A stretch of 64,000 nucleotides of DNA, from positions 270,921 to 334,920 of the forward strand of contig NZ_JAFMST010000006.1 in NCBI RefSeq assembly GCF_017916275.1, in the 5' to 3' direction. Under the pieces are notes generated by a model, which worked only from the letters and a program-made list of their open reading frames with translations, was not told the origin of the DNA and did not search any database. This DNA is from Rubellimicrobium arenae. Lineage in GTDB: Bacteria > Pseudomonadota > Alphaproteobacteria > Rhodobacterales > Rhodobacteraceae. The position numbers and the translations under genes are program-made. This document shows positions 1 to 8,513 of this stretch, one piece after another (the stretch's first letter is position 1; each line of letters opens with the position of its first letter).

Positions 1-973
1 GTCCAAGTTCGGTCTCGATCCACCAGCGGCGGCGCTTGATCCAGTCCGAGCCCACCTGCGCGCGAAAGATGGGACGGGCGGCCCTGCTCAGGAAGCCCGA
101 ACCCCGGGCGGGCGGAGACTCCCCGTCGAGGACCGCATGGGTGACGACCAGCGCCTCCTCCAGGAACCCTTCACGGTCCACGCTGAGCCGTCCATAGGTC
201 ATCGGCGAGGCTCCAGCCGCCTCGGCGAAGACGGCCGCGAAGCGGTCCGCCGACAAAGTCTGGAAACGGGGCTCCAGAAGCATATTGGGCGCGACCTCGA
301 CCTCCAGGTCGGTGATGAGCCCGATCAGGCCGTAGCCCCCCATGGCCGCTGCGAAGAGTTCGGCGTTCTCCGTCCGTGAGGCCGTCACGAAGCTCCCGTC
401 CGCCAGCACCATGCGAAGGCGCGCGACGGTGGATCCCATGGGTCCGAAAGCGGTGGGCCAGCCATGGGCATTGACGCTGAAGGTGGCGGCGACTCCGAAG
501 TCGTTGTTCGACTGCATGACCTTGGGCGACAGTCCCATGGGATCGAGCGCGCCGATCACCTGATGCCAGCGCGCGCCGGCATGGACCGCCATCCGTCGCC
601 CTGTCCGATCCGCCTCGAGCCAGTCCGAATCGAAGGTGACCGCGTGACCGTCCCGGGGGATCGCATGGCCCCCCATCGAGTGACGCGCGGCGCCGACGTT
701 CACCGGTCGGCCCTGGGCTTCGGCCGCCCGCAACTCGCTCCGGAGCGCGGCGACCAGAGCCTGACCCGGATCCTCGCGACACAGGAGATGGCGCGCGACG
801 GGCGTCTCGGACAGGAGGGAGGCGTCGTTCAGCACGCCGTCGCCCCCCGCCGGCGTGATCAGCCCCGCCCGGTCCACCGGATCCGGTGCGAGCCCGCGCG
901 TTCCCGCGATGCCCAAGCCCGCCCCGGCGGCGCCGGCCATGCCCAGCAAGAAGGTCCTGCGCGTCCAGGTCAT
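1..973 (-). CDS. FAD-linked oxidase, Tat-exported (5' part; runs off the window)
   Basis: The reading frame starts at an ATG at 973 and stays open to the left edge, so about 324 N-terminal residues are visible and the C terminus lies outside. The first residues, MTWTRRTFLLGMAG, form a twin-arginine signal (TRRTFL followed by a Gly/Ala-rich hydrophobic stretch), so export in folded form to the periplasm is expected. Around residues 85-105 the segment RPVNVGAARHSMGGHA matches the FAD-binding PCMH/VAO fold of sugar-lactone and aldonolactone oxidases. Further on, VNAHG and a Gly-rich MGGYGLIGLITDLE stretch continue that fold. The substrate cannot be deduced. It diverges from pstS, with about 250 bp between the two starts. 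Confidence 0.75.
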   Translation of the reverse strand, partial: MTWTRRTFLLGMAGAAGAGLGIAGTRGLAPDPVDRAGLITPAGGDGVLNDASLLSETPVARHLLCREDPGQALVAALRSELRAAEAQGRPVNVGAARHSMGGHAIPRDGHAVTFDSDWLEADRTGRRMAVHAGARWHQVIGALDPMGLSPKVMQSNNDFGVAATFSVNAHGWPTAFGPMGSTVARLRMVLADGSFVTASRTENAELFAAAMGGYGLIGLITDLEVEVAPNMLLEPRFQTLSADRFAAVFAEAAGASPMTYGRLSVDREGFLEEALVVTHAVLDGESPPARGSGFLSRAARPIFRAQVGSDWIKRRRWWIETELG

Positions 974-1111
974 CGTCCATCTCCGGGGCTCCGGCCCACG
1001 ATGCGCTGGACTAGCACCGGCGGACCGGATCTGGGCAGTCCGGTTTTCCGGACGCGGCCGGCCCACCGCTCCCGTGCTGGACCCCGGACGGACATCAGCT
1101 CTGGCCGTCGA

Positions 1112-1140
1112 TTGTCATGAAACTATTACACGTCTGTTAC
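1112..1140 (+). promoter_or_regulatory. Pho box (three 7-mer PhoB half-sites) upstream of pstS
   Basis: Three near-identical 7-mers lie exactly 11 bp apart: TTGTCAT (1112-1118), CTATTAC (1123-1129) and CTGTTAC (1134-1140), separated by the 4-nt spacers GAAA and ACGT. This is the classical PhoB operator layout (CTGTCAT repeated every 11 bp). It ends 87 bp before the pstS start, suitable for activating the pst operon under phosphate limitation. The likely activator, phoB, is the last gene of the same cluster. Confidence 0.75.
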
Positions 1141-1227
1141 AGAAGCATCGCCCAACGGACTTAACCGGAGCGCCAAGGGCTGGCGGTGTTCACCTCCAGC
1201 CCCTCTGGGACAACGAGGAGCTTCCCC

Positions 1228-2268
1228 ATGTTTCACGTGAAACAACCCGCAACCGCCCTTGCGCTGGTTCTTCTGGCCACGCCGGCCCTGGCGCGCGACA
1301 ACATCCAGGTCGCGGGTTCGTCCACGGTTCTGCCCTACGCCACCATCGTGGCCGAGGCTTTTGGCGAGAACTTCGATTTTCCCACGCCGGTGGTCGAGGG
1401 CGGCGGCACGGGGTCGGGGCTGGCGCGCTTCTGCGAAGGCGTGGGCGAGAACCAGATCGACATCGCCAATGCGTCGCGCCCGATGCGCGCCTCCGAGTTC
1501 GAGACCTGCCAGGCCAATGGCGTGACGGACATCATCGAGGTCCGCATCGGCTATGACGGCATCGTGTTCGCCTCGCAAAAGGGCGGCGCGTCCTTCGCCT
1601 TCACGCCCGCTCAGTGGTACAACGCCCTGGCCGCGCAGGTGGTGCAGGACGGCCAGATCGTTGCCAACCCCTACACCAACTGGTCCCAGATCGACCCGTC
1701 GCTCCCCGACCAGCCCATCCTGGCCTTCATCCCCGGCACCAAGCACGGCACCCGCGAAGTCTTCGAGCAGCGCGTGCTCGAGCAGGGCTGCAAGGACTCG
1801 GGCGCCGAGGACGCCTTCGTCGCCGCGAACGGCGGGGATGAGGACGCGGCCGGCGACAGCTGCATCGCGCTGCGCACCGACGGGCTGTCCAACGACATCG
1901 ACGGCGACTACAACGAGACCCTCGCGCGGCTGGAGGCCAATCCCGACGGCGTGGGCGTGTTCGGCCTGGCGTTCTACGAGAACAACACCGACACCCTGCA
2001 GGTCGCGACCATGTCGGGCGTCACCCCGTCCACCGAGACCATCGCGTCCGGTGAGTACCCGGTGTCGCGCCCGCTCTTCTTCTATGTGAAGAAGGCGCAT
2101 ATCGGCGTGATCCCCGGCCTCAAGGAGTTCGCCGAGTTCTTCGTCTCGGACGATCTCGCCGGCGAGGGTGGCCCGCTGGCCGACTACGGCCTCGTGGCCG
2201 ATCCCGAACTGGCCACCACCCAGCAGATCGTCACCGACGAAACCGTCATGGCCGCCCCCGCGAGCTGA
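1228..2268 (+). CDS. pstS: Phosphate ABC transporter substrate-binding protein PstS
   Basis: This is the periplasmic phosphate-binding protein that delivers Pi to the PstCA permease, 346 aa. The start at 1228 is chosen because GAGGAG lies 7 nt upstream and the protein then opens with a proper signal peptide, MFHVKQPATALALVLLATPALA. An in-frame ATG at 1186 would add 14 polar residues before the signal. The mature N terminus carries the phosphate-loop motif VAGSSTVLPYAT. Later segments include GTKHGTREVFE and YPVSRPLFFYVKKAHIG. It is first in the pst-phoU-phoB cluster, behind a Pho box, and its first codons contain a parS palindrome. Confidence 0.95.
   Translation: MFHVKQPATALALVLLATPALARDNIQVAGSSTVLPYATIVAEAFGENFDFPTPVVEGGGTGSGLARFCEGVGENQIDIANASRPMRASEFETCQANGVTDIIEVRIGYDGIVFASQKGGASFAFTPAQWYNALAAQVVQDGQIVANPYTNWSQIDPSLPDQPILAFIPGTKHGTREVFEQRVLEQGCKDSGAEDAFVAANGGDEDAAGDSCIALRTDGLSNDIDGDYNETLARLEANPDGVGVFGLAFYENNTDTLQVATMSGVTPSTETIASGEYPVSRPLFFYVKKAHIGVIPGLKEFAEFFVSDDLAGEGGPLADYGLVADPELATTQQIVTDETVMAAPAS
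1229..1244. other. parS centromere-like palindrome (ParB site)
   Basis: TGTTTCACGTGAAACA is a perfect 16-bp palindrome identical to the consensus parS recognised by chromosomal ParB (Spo0J) proteins. It lies inside the coding sequence of pstS, spelling codons 1-6 (M-F-H-V-K-Q) with the T of the start codon as its first base. The site is about 23 kb from dnaA, consistent with origin-proximal parS placement. I noticed no second perfect copy in this window. Confidence 0.85.
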
Positions 2269-2279
2269 CCTGACGCCCT

Positions 2280-2309
2280 GGACCGATGCGCCCTGCCGCG
2301 CATCGGTCC
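2280..2309 (+). terminator. Intercistronic hairpin between pstS and pstC (attenuator or mRNA-stabilising)
   Basis: A perfect 11-bp stem (2280-2290 with 2299-2309) encloses an 8-nt loop, CCCTGCCG, and is followed by TTCCTTGCTTGG. It sits just after the pstS stop and before the preferred pstC start at 2331. Such a structure would uncouple abundant PstS synthesis from the permease genes by partial termination or by protecting the pstS 3' end. Confidence 0.65.
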
Positions 2310-2330
2310 TTCCTTGCTTGGACAGTCCTG

Positions 2331-3755
2331 ATGCCCCTCGGTTGGCTTTTCCTCATCGTCCTCCTCATCGCCGCCCTCGGCTATGCCGCCGGCCGCCGGC
2401 GCGCCCTGGCCGGAGCGGGCGGAAGCCTGCGCGCCATGCACTCTTTGCCCACCGCCTACGGCTGGAACGTCGCCATGGCGGTGCTCATCCCCTCGCTACT
2501 CGTCCTTGCCGTCTGGTCGCTCGCCTCGCCGTTCGTGCTTGATCGCACCGTTGCCCCCATGATGGCCGGCCAGGACGGCGAGATCGGCCTGCTGATGAGC
2601 GACGTGCGCCGCGTGGCCGAAGGGCTCGATCTCCTGGGCGAGGACCCGGCCTCCGTCAGCCTCGAAGGGCTGCGCGAGCGGCTGGCCGGCGCCGGCGTGG
2701 CGCTGGGTCAGGACGTGTCCGCCGCCACCTTGGCGGCCGCGGCGCGCTACAAGGAGCTGGGCGCCCGATCGGCGCTGCTGCAAAGCGTCCTCGTGCTGGC
2801 CGTGGCCCTGGGGATGGGCGCCTGGGCCGTCCGGCGCACCACGCCGGCCCTGCGCGCCCGCAACGAAGTCGAATGGGGCATCCAGGGCCTGCTGATCGCC
2901 GCCGCGCTGGTCGCCATCGCGACCACCATCGGCATCGTCCTCGCGCTGATCTTCAACACCATCAAGTTCTTCCAGCTTTATCCCGCGTCCGCCTTCTTCT
3001 TCGGCACGACCTGGAGCCCCTCGTTCGGCGGCGGCTCGTCGCTCGGGATCCTGCCCCTCGTCTGGGGAACCCTCTACATCTCCCTGATCGCGCTCCTTGT
3101 CGCGGTGCCCCTTGGCCTGTTCTCCGCCGTGTACCTGTCCGAATACGCCTCGCCGCGCGTCCGGGCCTGGGCCAAGCCCATGCTCGAGGTGCTCGCGGGG
3201 ATTCCCTCCATCGTCTACGGGCTCTTTGCCCTGCTGACCGTCGGGCCGGCCCTGCTGGCCGTCTTCGGCAGCGGCGGCCTGGGCTGGATGCAGGGCGGCA
3301 CCGCCGTGATCACCGCGGGCCTCGTCATGGGGATCATGCTGATCCCCTTCGTGTCCTCGCTGTCGGACGACATCATCAACGCCGTGCCCCAGGCCATGCG
3401 GGACGGCTCCCTGGGCCTGGGCGCCACGCAAAGCGAGACCATCCGCCAGGTGGTGCTGCCCGCCGCGCTGCCCGGCATCGCCGGAGCCATCCTCCTGGCC
3501 GCCTCCCGCTCGATCGGCGAGACGATGATCGTCGTCCTGGGCGCGGGGGCCGCCGCCCGGCTGTCGCTGAACCCGTTCGACGCGATGACCACCATCACCG
3601 CCAAGATCGTGAGCCAGCTGACCGGCGACCAGGACTTCACCTCGCCCGAGGCCCTGGTGGCCTTTGCCCTGGGCATGACCCTCTTCGTGGTCACGCTCGG
3701 GCTCAACATCCTCGCGCTCTGGATCGTGCGCCGCTACCGGGAGCAGTACGAATGA
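2331..3755 (+). CDS. pstC: Phosphate ABC transporter permease PstC
   Basis: Inner-membrane permease subunit of the high-affinity phosphate transporter, 474 aa. The start MPLGWLFLIVLLIAALGYAAGRRRAL is preferred to an in-frame ATG at 2286, because that one lies inside the intergenic hairpin. The protein has a long N-terminal section typical of Rhodobacterales: one membrane segment, a soluble domain at about residues 70-150, and another membrane segment. The six-helix permease domain follows. The ABC-contact loop (EAA-type) is around residues 357-383 (DGSLGLGATQSETIRQ). Its stop overlaps the pstA start (ATGA). Confidence 0.93.
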   Translation: MPLGWLFLIVLLIAALGYAAGRRRALAGAGGSLRAMHSLPTAYGWNVAMAVLIPSLLVLAVWSLASPFVLDRTVAPMMAGQDGEIGLLMSDVRRVAEGLDLLGEDPASVSLEGLRERLAGAGVALGQDVSAATLAAAARYKELGARSALLQSVLVLAVALGMGAWAVRRTTPALRARNEVEWGIQGLLIAAALVAIATTIGIVLALIFNTIKFFQLYPASAFFFGTTWSPSFGGGSSLGILPLVWGTLYISLIALLVAVPLGLFSAVYLSEYASPRVRAWAKPMLEVLAGIPSIVYGLFALLTVGPALLAVFGSGGLGWMQGGTAVITAGLVMGIMLIPFVSSLSDDIINAVPQAMRDGSLGLGATQSETIRQVVLPAALPGIAGAILLAASRSIGETMIVVLGAGAAARLSLNPFDAMTTITAKIVSQLTGDQDFTSPEALVAFALGMTLFVVTLGLNILALWIVRRYREQYE

Positions 3756-5110
3756 CCGACATCCCTCTCGGCGACGCCGCCCCGGCCGCCCCGCGCCCCG
3801 CACGGTCCATCCTGGAAACCGACGCCCGCACGCGCGCCCGCAATCGTGCCGAGACGCGCTTCCGGGCCTATGGCCTCGCGGCCCTCCTCGTCGGGCTCTT
3901 CTTCCTCGTCTTCCTGATGTCGTCGATCCTTTGGAACGGCCTGGGGGCCTTCACCCAGACCCGCTTCGCGCTGGATGTCGAGCTTCTCGAATCCGAACTT
4001 GATCCCGAAGGGACCCGCGATCCCGCGGTGATCGCCAAGACCTCGACCTTCGGGTACGGCGACCTGATCGAGGCCGCGCTGGCCAAGGCGGTGGCCGCGT
4101 CCGGCATCCAGACGGACCTGGAGCCCGGCGACCTTGCCGACATCCTGTCCTCCGGCGCGGCGGCCCAGATCCGCGACAGGGTGACCGCCGACCCGTCTCT
4201 GGTCGGGCAGACCGTGAGCTTCGACCTGCTCGCCTCGTCGCGCGTGGATGGCTACATCAAGGGCCGCGTGACCCGCGAAAGCCTCGCGGACGACAAGAAC
4301 CTGAGCCCGGCGCATCTCGACATCGTGGACGCGCTGGTGGCCGACGGCACGATCGCCCGCAGCTTCAACATGGCCTTCATCACCGGCGCCGACGCCTCCG
4401 AGAAGCGCCCCGAGGAGGCCGGGATGGGCGTGGCCATGGTGGGTTCGCTTTACGTGATGCTCACGGTTCTGGCGCTGGCGCTGCCCATCGGCGTCGCCGC
4501 CTCGATCTACCTCGAGGAGTTCGCGCCCAAGAACCGTTTCACCGACTTCATCGAGGTGAACATCGCGAACCTGGCCGCAGTGCCCTCGATCGTGTATGGG
4601 ATCCTGGGTCTGGCCGTCTTCATCCAGTTCGCGGAACTCCCGCAGTCCGCCCCGCTGGTCGGAGGGCTGGTGCTGACGCTGCTCACCCTGCCCACGATCA
4701 TCATCGCGACCCGGGCCGCGCTGAAGGCCGTGCCCCCGTCGATCCGCGACGCCGCGCTGGGGGTGGGCGCGTCCCGGATGCAGGCGGTGTTCCACCATGT
4801 CCTGCCGCTCGCTGTGCCCGGCATCATGACCGGCACGATCATCGGCATGGCCCATGCTCTGGGCGAGACCGCGCCTCTCCTTCTCATCGGGATGGTGGGC
4901 TTCGTCGCCTCGAACTACCCGGACGGCGCGCTCCACGGCTTCGTCTCGCCCAACTCGGCGATGCCGGCCCAGGTCTACGAATGGGCCAAACGCGCCGATC
5001 CCGCGTTCTACGAACGGGCCTGGGGCGGCATCATCGTGCTCCTGGTCTTCCTGCTTCTCATGAACCTTGTGGCGGTCCTCGTGCGCCGCCGCTTCGAACG
5101 CCGCTGGTAA
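3752..5110 (+). CDS. pstA: Phosphate ABC transporter permease PstA
   Basis: Second permease subunit, 452 aa, pairing with PstC. The start ATG overlaps the pstC stop, indicating translational coupling. After a polar Pro/Ala/Arg-rich N terminus there is a membrane helix near residues 40-65, a soluble insert to about residue 225, then the multi-helix permease core. The core includes NLAAVPSIVYGILGLAVF and the EAA-type loop DAALGVGASRMQAVFHHVLP near residue 333. The large soluble insert is usual in Rhodobacterales PstA but longer than in E. coli. The gene ends 12 nt before pstB. Confidence 0.93.
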   Translation: MTDIPLGDAAPAAPRPARSILETDARTRARNRAETRFRAYGLAALLVGLFFLVFLMSSILWNGLGAFTQTRFALDVELLESELDPEGTRDPAVIAKTSTFGYGDLIEAALAKAVAASGIQTDLEPGDLADILSSGAAAQIRDRVTADPSLVGQTVSFDLLASSRVDGYIKGRVTRESLADDKNLSPAHLDIVDALVADGTIARSFNMAFITGADASEKRPEEAGMGVAMVGSLYVMLTVLALALPIGVAASIYLEEFAPKNRFTDFIEVNIANLAAVPSIVYGILGLAVFIQFAELPQSAPLVGGLVLTLLTLPTIIIATRAALKAVPPSIRDAALGVGASRMQAVFHHVLPLAVPGIMTGTIIGMAHALGETAPLLLIGMVGFVASNYPDGALHGFVSPNSAMPAQVYEWAKRADPAFYERAWGGIIVLLVFLLLMNLVAVLVRRRFERRW

Positions 5111-5122
5111 GGGGCTATTCTG

Positions 5123-5920
5123 ATGAACGACATGCGACTGTTCGAAAGGGCCGCTGCGGTGGACGGAGTGAAGATCTCGGCAAAGGGCGTGAACGTCCAT
5201 TACGGCACGGCTCACGCGCTCAAGGACGTCTCGGTCGACATAGGCGACCGGCTGGTGACCGCCTTCATCGGCCCGTCGGGCTGCGGCAAGTCCACCTTCC
5301 TGCGCTGCCTCAACCGGATGAACGACACCATCCCCTCGGCGGCCGTCACCGGCCGGATCGAACTGGACGGGCAGGACATCTACGACCGCCGCGTGGACCC
5401 GGTGCAGCTCCGCGCCAAGGTGGGGATGGTGTTCCAGAAGCCCAACCCGTTCCCCAAGTCGATCTACGACAACGTGGCCTACGGTCCCAAGATCCACGGG
5501 CTGGCCAAGACGCGGGCCGATCTCGACGTCGTCGTCGAGACGGCGCTGCGCCGCGCCGCCCTGTGGAACGAGGCCAAGGATCGCCTGCACGCGCCGGGCA
5601 CGGGCCTCTCCGGCGGCCAGCAGCAGCGCCTTTGCATCGCCCGCGCCATCGCGACCGAGCCCGAGGTGCTGCTCATGGACGAGCCGTGCTCGGCGCTCGA
5701 CCCGATCGCGACCGCGCAGGTCGAGGAGCTCATCGACGAGCTCAAGCAGAACTACTCCGTCGTGATCGTCACCCACTCGATGCAGCAGGCCGCGCGGGTG
5801 AGCCAGCGGACCGCCTTCTTCCACCTGGGCCACCTCGTGGAATACGGCGAGACCGGGCAGATCTTCACCAACCCCCGCGACCCCCGGACCGAATCCTACA
5901 TCTCCGGCCGGATCGGCTGA
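5123..5920 (+). CDS. pstB: Phosphate ABC transporter ATP-binding protein PstB
   Basis: ATPase subunit of the phosphate importer, 265 aa. Visible motifs: Walker [10 protein letters not shown] (residues about 49-57), Q-loop [15 protein letters not shown] signature [14 protein letters not shown] (about 162) and Walker [13 protein letters not shown], then the switch histidine in [11 protein letters not shown]. The PstB-specific [15 protein letters not shown] is present. It lies between pstA and phoU; its complex with PstC/A also signals phosphate sufficiency through PhoU. Confidence 0.97.
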   Translation: MNDMRLFERAAAVDGVKISAKGVNVHYGTAHALKDVSVDIGDRLVTAFIGPSGCGKSTFLRCLNRMNDTIPSAAVTGRIELDGQDIYDRRVDPVQLRAKVGMVFQKPNPFPKSIYDNVAYGPKIHGLAKTRADLDVVVETALRRAALWNEAKDRLHAPGTGLSGGQQQRLCIARAIATEPEVLLMDEPCSALDPIATAQVEELIDELKQNYSVVIVTHSMQQAARVSQRTAFFHLGHLVEYGETGQIFTNPRDPRTESYISGRIG

Positions 5921-5931
5921 GAAGGCGCGCC

Positions 5932-6654
5932 ATGAACGACCAGCACATCCTCAAGTCCTACGACCGCGACCTCGAGGCGATCCAGGCCTCCATCCTCAAG
6001 ATGGGCGGCCTCGTGGAGGACGCCATCCTCCAGGGCGGCGAGGCCCTGGCCGCCCGCGACGTCGAGGCGGCCGAGCGCGTCCGCAAGGGCGACAAGGCCA
6101 TCGACGCGCTGGAGGAGCAGATCAACGAGGAGGTCGCCCGCACCATCGCGCTCCGCGCGCCGGTGAGCCGGGATCTCCGGATCCTCCTTTCGGTGCTGCG
6201 CCTCGCCAGCTCGCTCGAGCGGGTGGGCGACTACGCCAAGAACATCGCCAAGCGCGTGAACGTCCTGGCCGAGGGCCGCCCCTTCGACGGCGCCGACGCG
6301 AGCCTCAAGCGCATGGCCCGCGAGGTGCAGGGCATGCTGCGCGACACGCTCGACGCCTTCGTGCGCCGCGACGCCGACCTGGCGCGCCAGGTCCTGACGC
6401 AGGACCAGAGCGTGGACCAGATGTACAACGCGCTCTTCCGCGAGATCCTGACCTTCATGATGGAGGACCCGCGGACGATCACGCCTGCGATGCACCTCCA
6501 CTTCATCGCCAAGAACCTGGAGCGGATGGGCGACCTCGTCACCAACATGGCCGAGCAGGTGATCTATCTCGTCACCGGCGAACGGCCCCAGGAGGATCGG
6601 CCCAAGGGCGACCGGACCGCCTACATGGGCGCGGGTGATCTGGGCAGCCCATGA
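5932..6654 (+). CDS. phoU: Phosphate signalling regulator PhoU
   Basis: Cytoplasmic regulator, 240 aa, linking the Pst transporter to the phosphate two-component system and restraining uptake when phosphate is plentiful. It consists of two tandem PhoU three-helix domains. Both carry metal-binding-type acidic motifs: LERVGDYAKNIAKR near residues 95-108 and LERMGDLVTNMAEQ near 197-210. The ATG at 5932 follows GAGAAGG. The stop overlaps the phoB start (ATGA), so PhoU and PhoB are translationally coupled. Confidence 0.95.
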   Translation: MNDQHILKSYDRDLEAIQASILKMGGLVEDAILQGGEALAARDVEAAERVRKGDKAIDALEEQINEEVARTIALRAPVSRDLRILLSVLRLASSLERVGDYAKNIAKRVNVLAEGRPFDGADASLKRMAREVQGMLRDTLDAFVRRDADLARQVLTQDQSVDQMYNALFREILTFMMEDPRTITPAMHLHFIAKNLERMGDLVTNMAEQVIYLVTGERPQEDRPKGDRTAYMGAGDLGSP

Positions 6655-7349
6655 GCCAGCGCCCGTCCCTCGCTCCGCATGTGCTGGTCGTGGAGGACGA
6701 ACCCGCCCAGCGCGAGATGCTGGCCTACAACCTGGAGGCCGAAGGATTCCGCGTGTCCCAGGCGGCCGACGGCGACGAGGGCCTGGCCTCGGTGCGCGAC
6801 GACCCGCCCGACGTCCTCGTGCTGGACTGGATGCTGCCCGGGGTTTCGGGCATCGAGATCTGCCGCCGGATCCGGGCGCGGCCGGAAACCCGCAACCTGC
6901 CCGTCATCATGCTCTCGGCCCGCTCCGAGGAGGTGGACCGCGTCCGCGGCCTCGAGATCGGCGCCGACGACTACGTGACCAAGCCCTATGCCATCGCCGA
7001 GCTCCTCGCGCGTGTCCGGGCCCAGCTTCGCCGGGTGCGCCCGTCCACCGTGGGACAGGTGCTGGAGTTCGGCGACATCATGCTCGACGCCGAAACGCAC
7101 CGGGTGACCCGGGGCGGCCAATCCCTCAAGCTCGGCCCGACCGAGTTCCGGCTCCTGGCGGCGCTGATGGAAAAGCCCGGCCGCGTCTGGTCGCGCGAGC
7201 AGCTGCTGGACCGGGTCTGGGGACGTGACATCTACGTGGACACCCGCACGGTGGACGTCCATGTGGGGCGGCTCCGCAAGGCGCTGATGGCCGAGGGCGG
7301 GGACGATCCCCTCCGCACCGTGCGCGGGGCCGGCTACTCGCTGGGATAA
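6651..7349 (+). CDS. phoB: Phosphate regulon response regulator PhoB
   Basis: OmpR-family response regulator, 232 aa. The receiver domain (residues about 10-125) has the acidic pair E15/D16, the phospho-acceptor D59 in VLVLDWMLPG and the conserved Lys in ADDYVTKPY. The C-terminal winged helix (about 135-232) carries the DNA-recognition segment WSREQLLDRVWGRDIYVDTRTVDVHVGRLRKAL. It should bind the Pho box before pstS, giving autoregulation. The usual partner kinase gene phoR is not found in this window. Confidence 0.94.
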   Translation: MSQRPSLAPHVLVVEDEPAQREMLAYNLEAEGFRVSQAADGDEGLASVRDDPPDVLVLDWMLPGVSGIEICRRIRARPETRNLPVIMLSARSEEVDRVRGLEIGADDYVTKPYAIAELLARVRAQLRRVRPSTVGQVLEFGDIMLDAETHRVTRGGQSLKLGPTEFRLLAALMEKPGRVWSREQLLDRVWGRDIYVDTRTVDVHVGRLRKALMAEGGDDPLRTVRGAGYSLG

Positions 7350-7404
7350 GGGGCGGGGCGCCGTTCCGGGCGCATCCCTGACGCGGACGCCCCGCGTTCC
7401 GAAC

Positions 7405-7434
7405 GGCCGGGGGGCCGCGTGGCGACCCCCGGCC
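7405..7434. terminator. Bidirectional hairpin between phoB and tal
   Basis: A 9-bp perfect stem, GGCCGGGGG (7405-7413) with CCCCCGGCC (7426-7434), and a 12-nt loop lie between the convergent ends of phoB and the transaldolase gene. There is no T tract, so factor-independent termination is uncertain, but the position fits a shared terminator. Confidence 0.45.
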
Positions 7435-7442
7435 CGGGACCG

Positions 7443-8384
7443 TCAGACGGCCAGACGCTCGCCGATGATCTTCTCGAGCTTGCCGGCGTCGGCGTGGAAG
7501 TTGCGGATGCCTTCGGCCAGCTTCTCGGTGGCCATGGCGTCCTCGTTCATCTCCCAGCGGAACTGCGCCTCGCCGATGGGCTCGGCCGTTCCCTCGGCCG
7601 CTCCGGCCGACAGCTTGCGCGGAAGCTCCCCCTGATCCTCGGACAGCTTGGTCAGCAGCTCCGGCGAGATCGTCAGCCGGTCGCAGCCCGCCAGCGCCTC
7701 GATCTGCCCGGGGTTGCGGAACGAGGCCCCCATCACGATCGTCTGGATGCCGTGCGCCTTGTAATGCTCGTAGATGCGGCGGACCGACAGCACGCCCGGA
7801 TCCTCCTCGGGTTCGAAGGTCCGGTTCTCCTTCTTGGCGTACCAGTCCGTGATCCGGCCCACGAAGGGCGAGATCAGGAACACGCCCGCGTCCGCGCAGG
7901 CCTTGGCCTGGGCCATGGAGAAGAGGAGCGTGAGGTTGCACTGGATCCCCTCGCGCTCCAGCCGCTCGGCGGCGCGGATGCCCTCCCAGGTGGAGGCGAG
8001 CTTGATGAGGATGCGGTCGCGGCCCACGCCCAGCCTGTCATAGGCCTCGATCAGCGACCGGGCCTTGGCGATCGAGGCCTCGGTGTCGAAGGACAGCTTG
8101 GCATCCACTTCGGTCGAGACCCGGCCGGGCACGATCCGGGCCAGCTCCACGCCCAGGCCGACGGTCAGCTCCTGCGCGATCGCCGCGACGGCGTCGTCCG
8201 ACCCGCGGCCCGTCGCCACGGCGCGGGCGATATGCTCGTCCATGGCCGGGTTCTGCATGGCCTTGAGCACCAGGGACGGGTTCGTCGTGCAATCCTGCGG
8301 CTCGAGCCGCCGGACCGCCTCGAGATCCCCAGTGTCGGCCACCACCACCGTCATGGACCGGAGTTGCTCGAGCTTGCTGGCCAT
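7443..8384 (-). CDS. tal: Transaldolase
   Basis: Transfers a dihydroxyacetone unit between sugar phosphates in the non-oxidative pentose phosphate pathway, cytoplasmic, 313 aa, the length of the TalB-type family. Family signatures are [12 protein letters not shown] near residue 31 and the Schiff-base lysine K128 within [14 protein letters not shown]. Later motifs are [28 protein letters not shown] and [26 protein letters not shown]. It converges on phoB and is divergent from the TauE/SafE gene; no metabolic partner is adjacent. Confidence 0.96.
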   Translation of the reverse strand: MASKLEQLRSMTVVVADTGDLEAVRRLEPQDCTTNPSLVLKAMQNPAMDEHIARAVATGRGSDDAVAAIAQELTVGLGVELARIVPGRVSTEVDAKLSFDTEASIAKARSLIEAYDRLGVGRDRILIKLASTWEGIRAAERLEREGIQCNLTLLFSMAQAKACADAGVFLISPFVGRITDWYAKKENRTFEPEEDPGVLSVRRIYEHYKAHGIQTIVMGASFRNPGQIEALAGCDRLTISPELLTKLSEDQGELPRKLSAGAAEGTAEPIGEAQFRWEMNEDAMATEKLAEGIRNFHADAGKLEKIIGERLAV

Positions 8385-8513
8385 GGCCGTTGTCCTCCCT
8401 TGGATAGGTCAGCTTCCATCTAGGCCATCGGGGCGTCAGGTGCAAAGCCCGGTCGCGGTTGACCCGGCCTGCGAAAGCGGCAACTCCTTCGCCGGGCAGG
8501 AGGAGCAGGCCAG

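Noticed and set aside
171..980. Minus-strand open frame of 269 codons at the left edge
   Set aside because: It lies in a different frame over the FAD-oxidase gene; the frame starting at 973 has a Tat signal and FAD-fold motifs, while this one is Arg/Gly-rich with no domain.
2286..2330. Upstream ATG of pstC at 2286
   Set aside because: It lies inside the 2280-2309 hairpin; the ATG at 2331 gives the family-typical N terminus.
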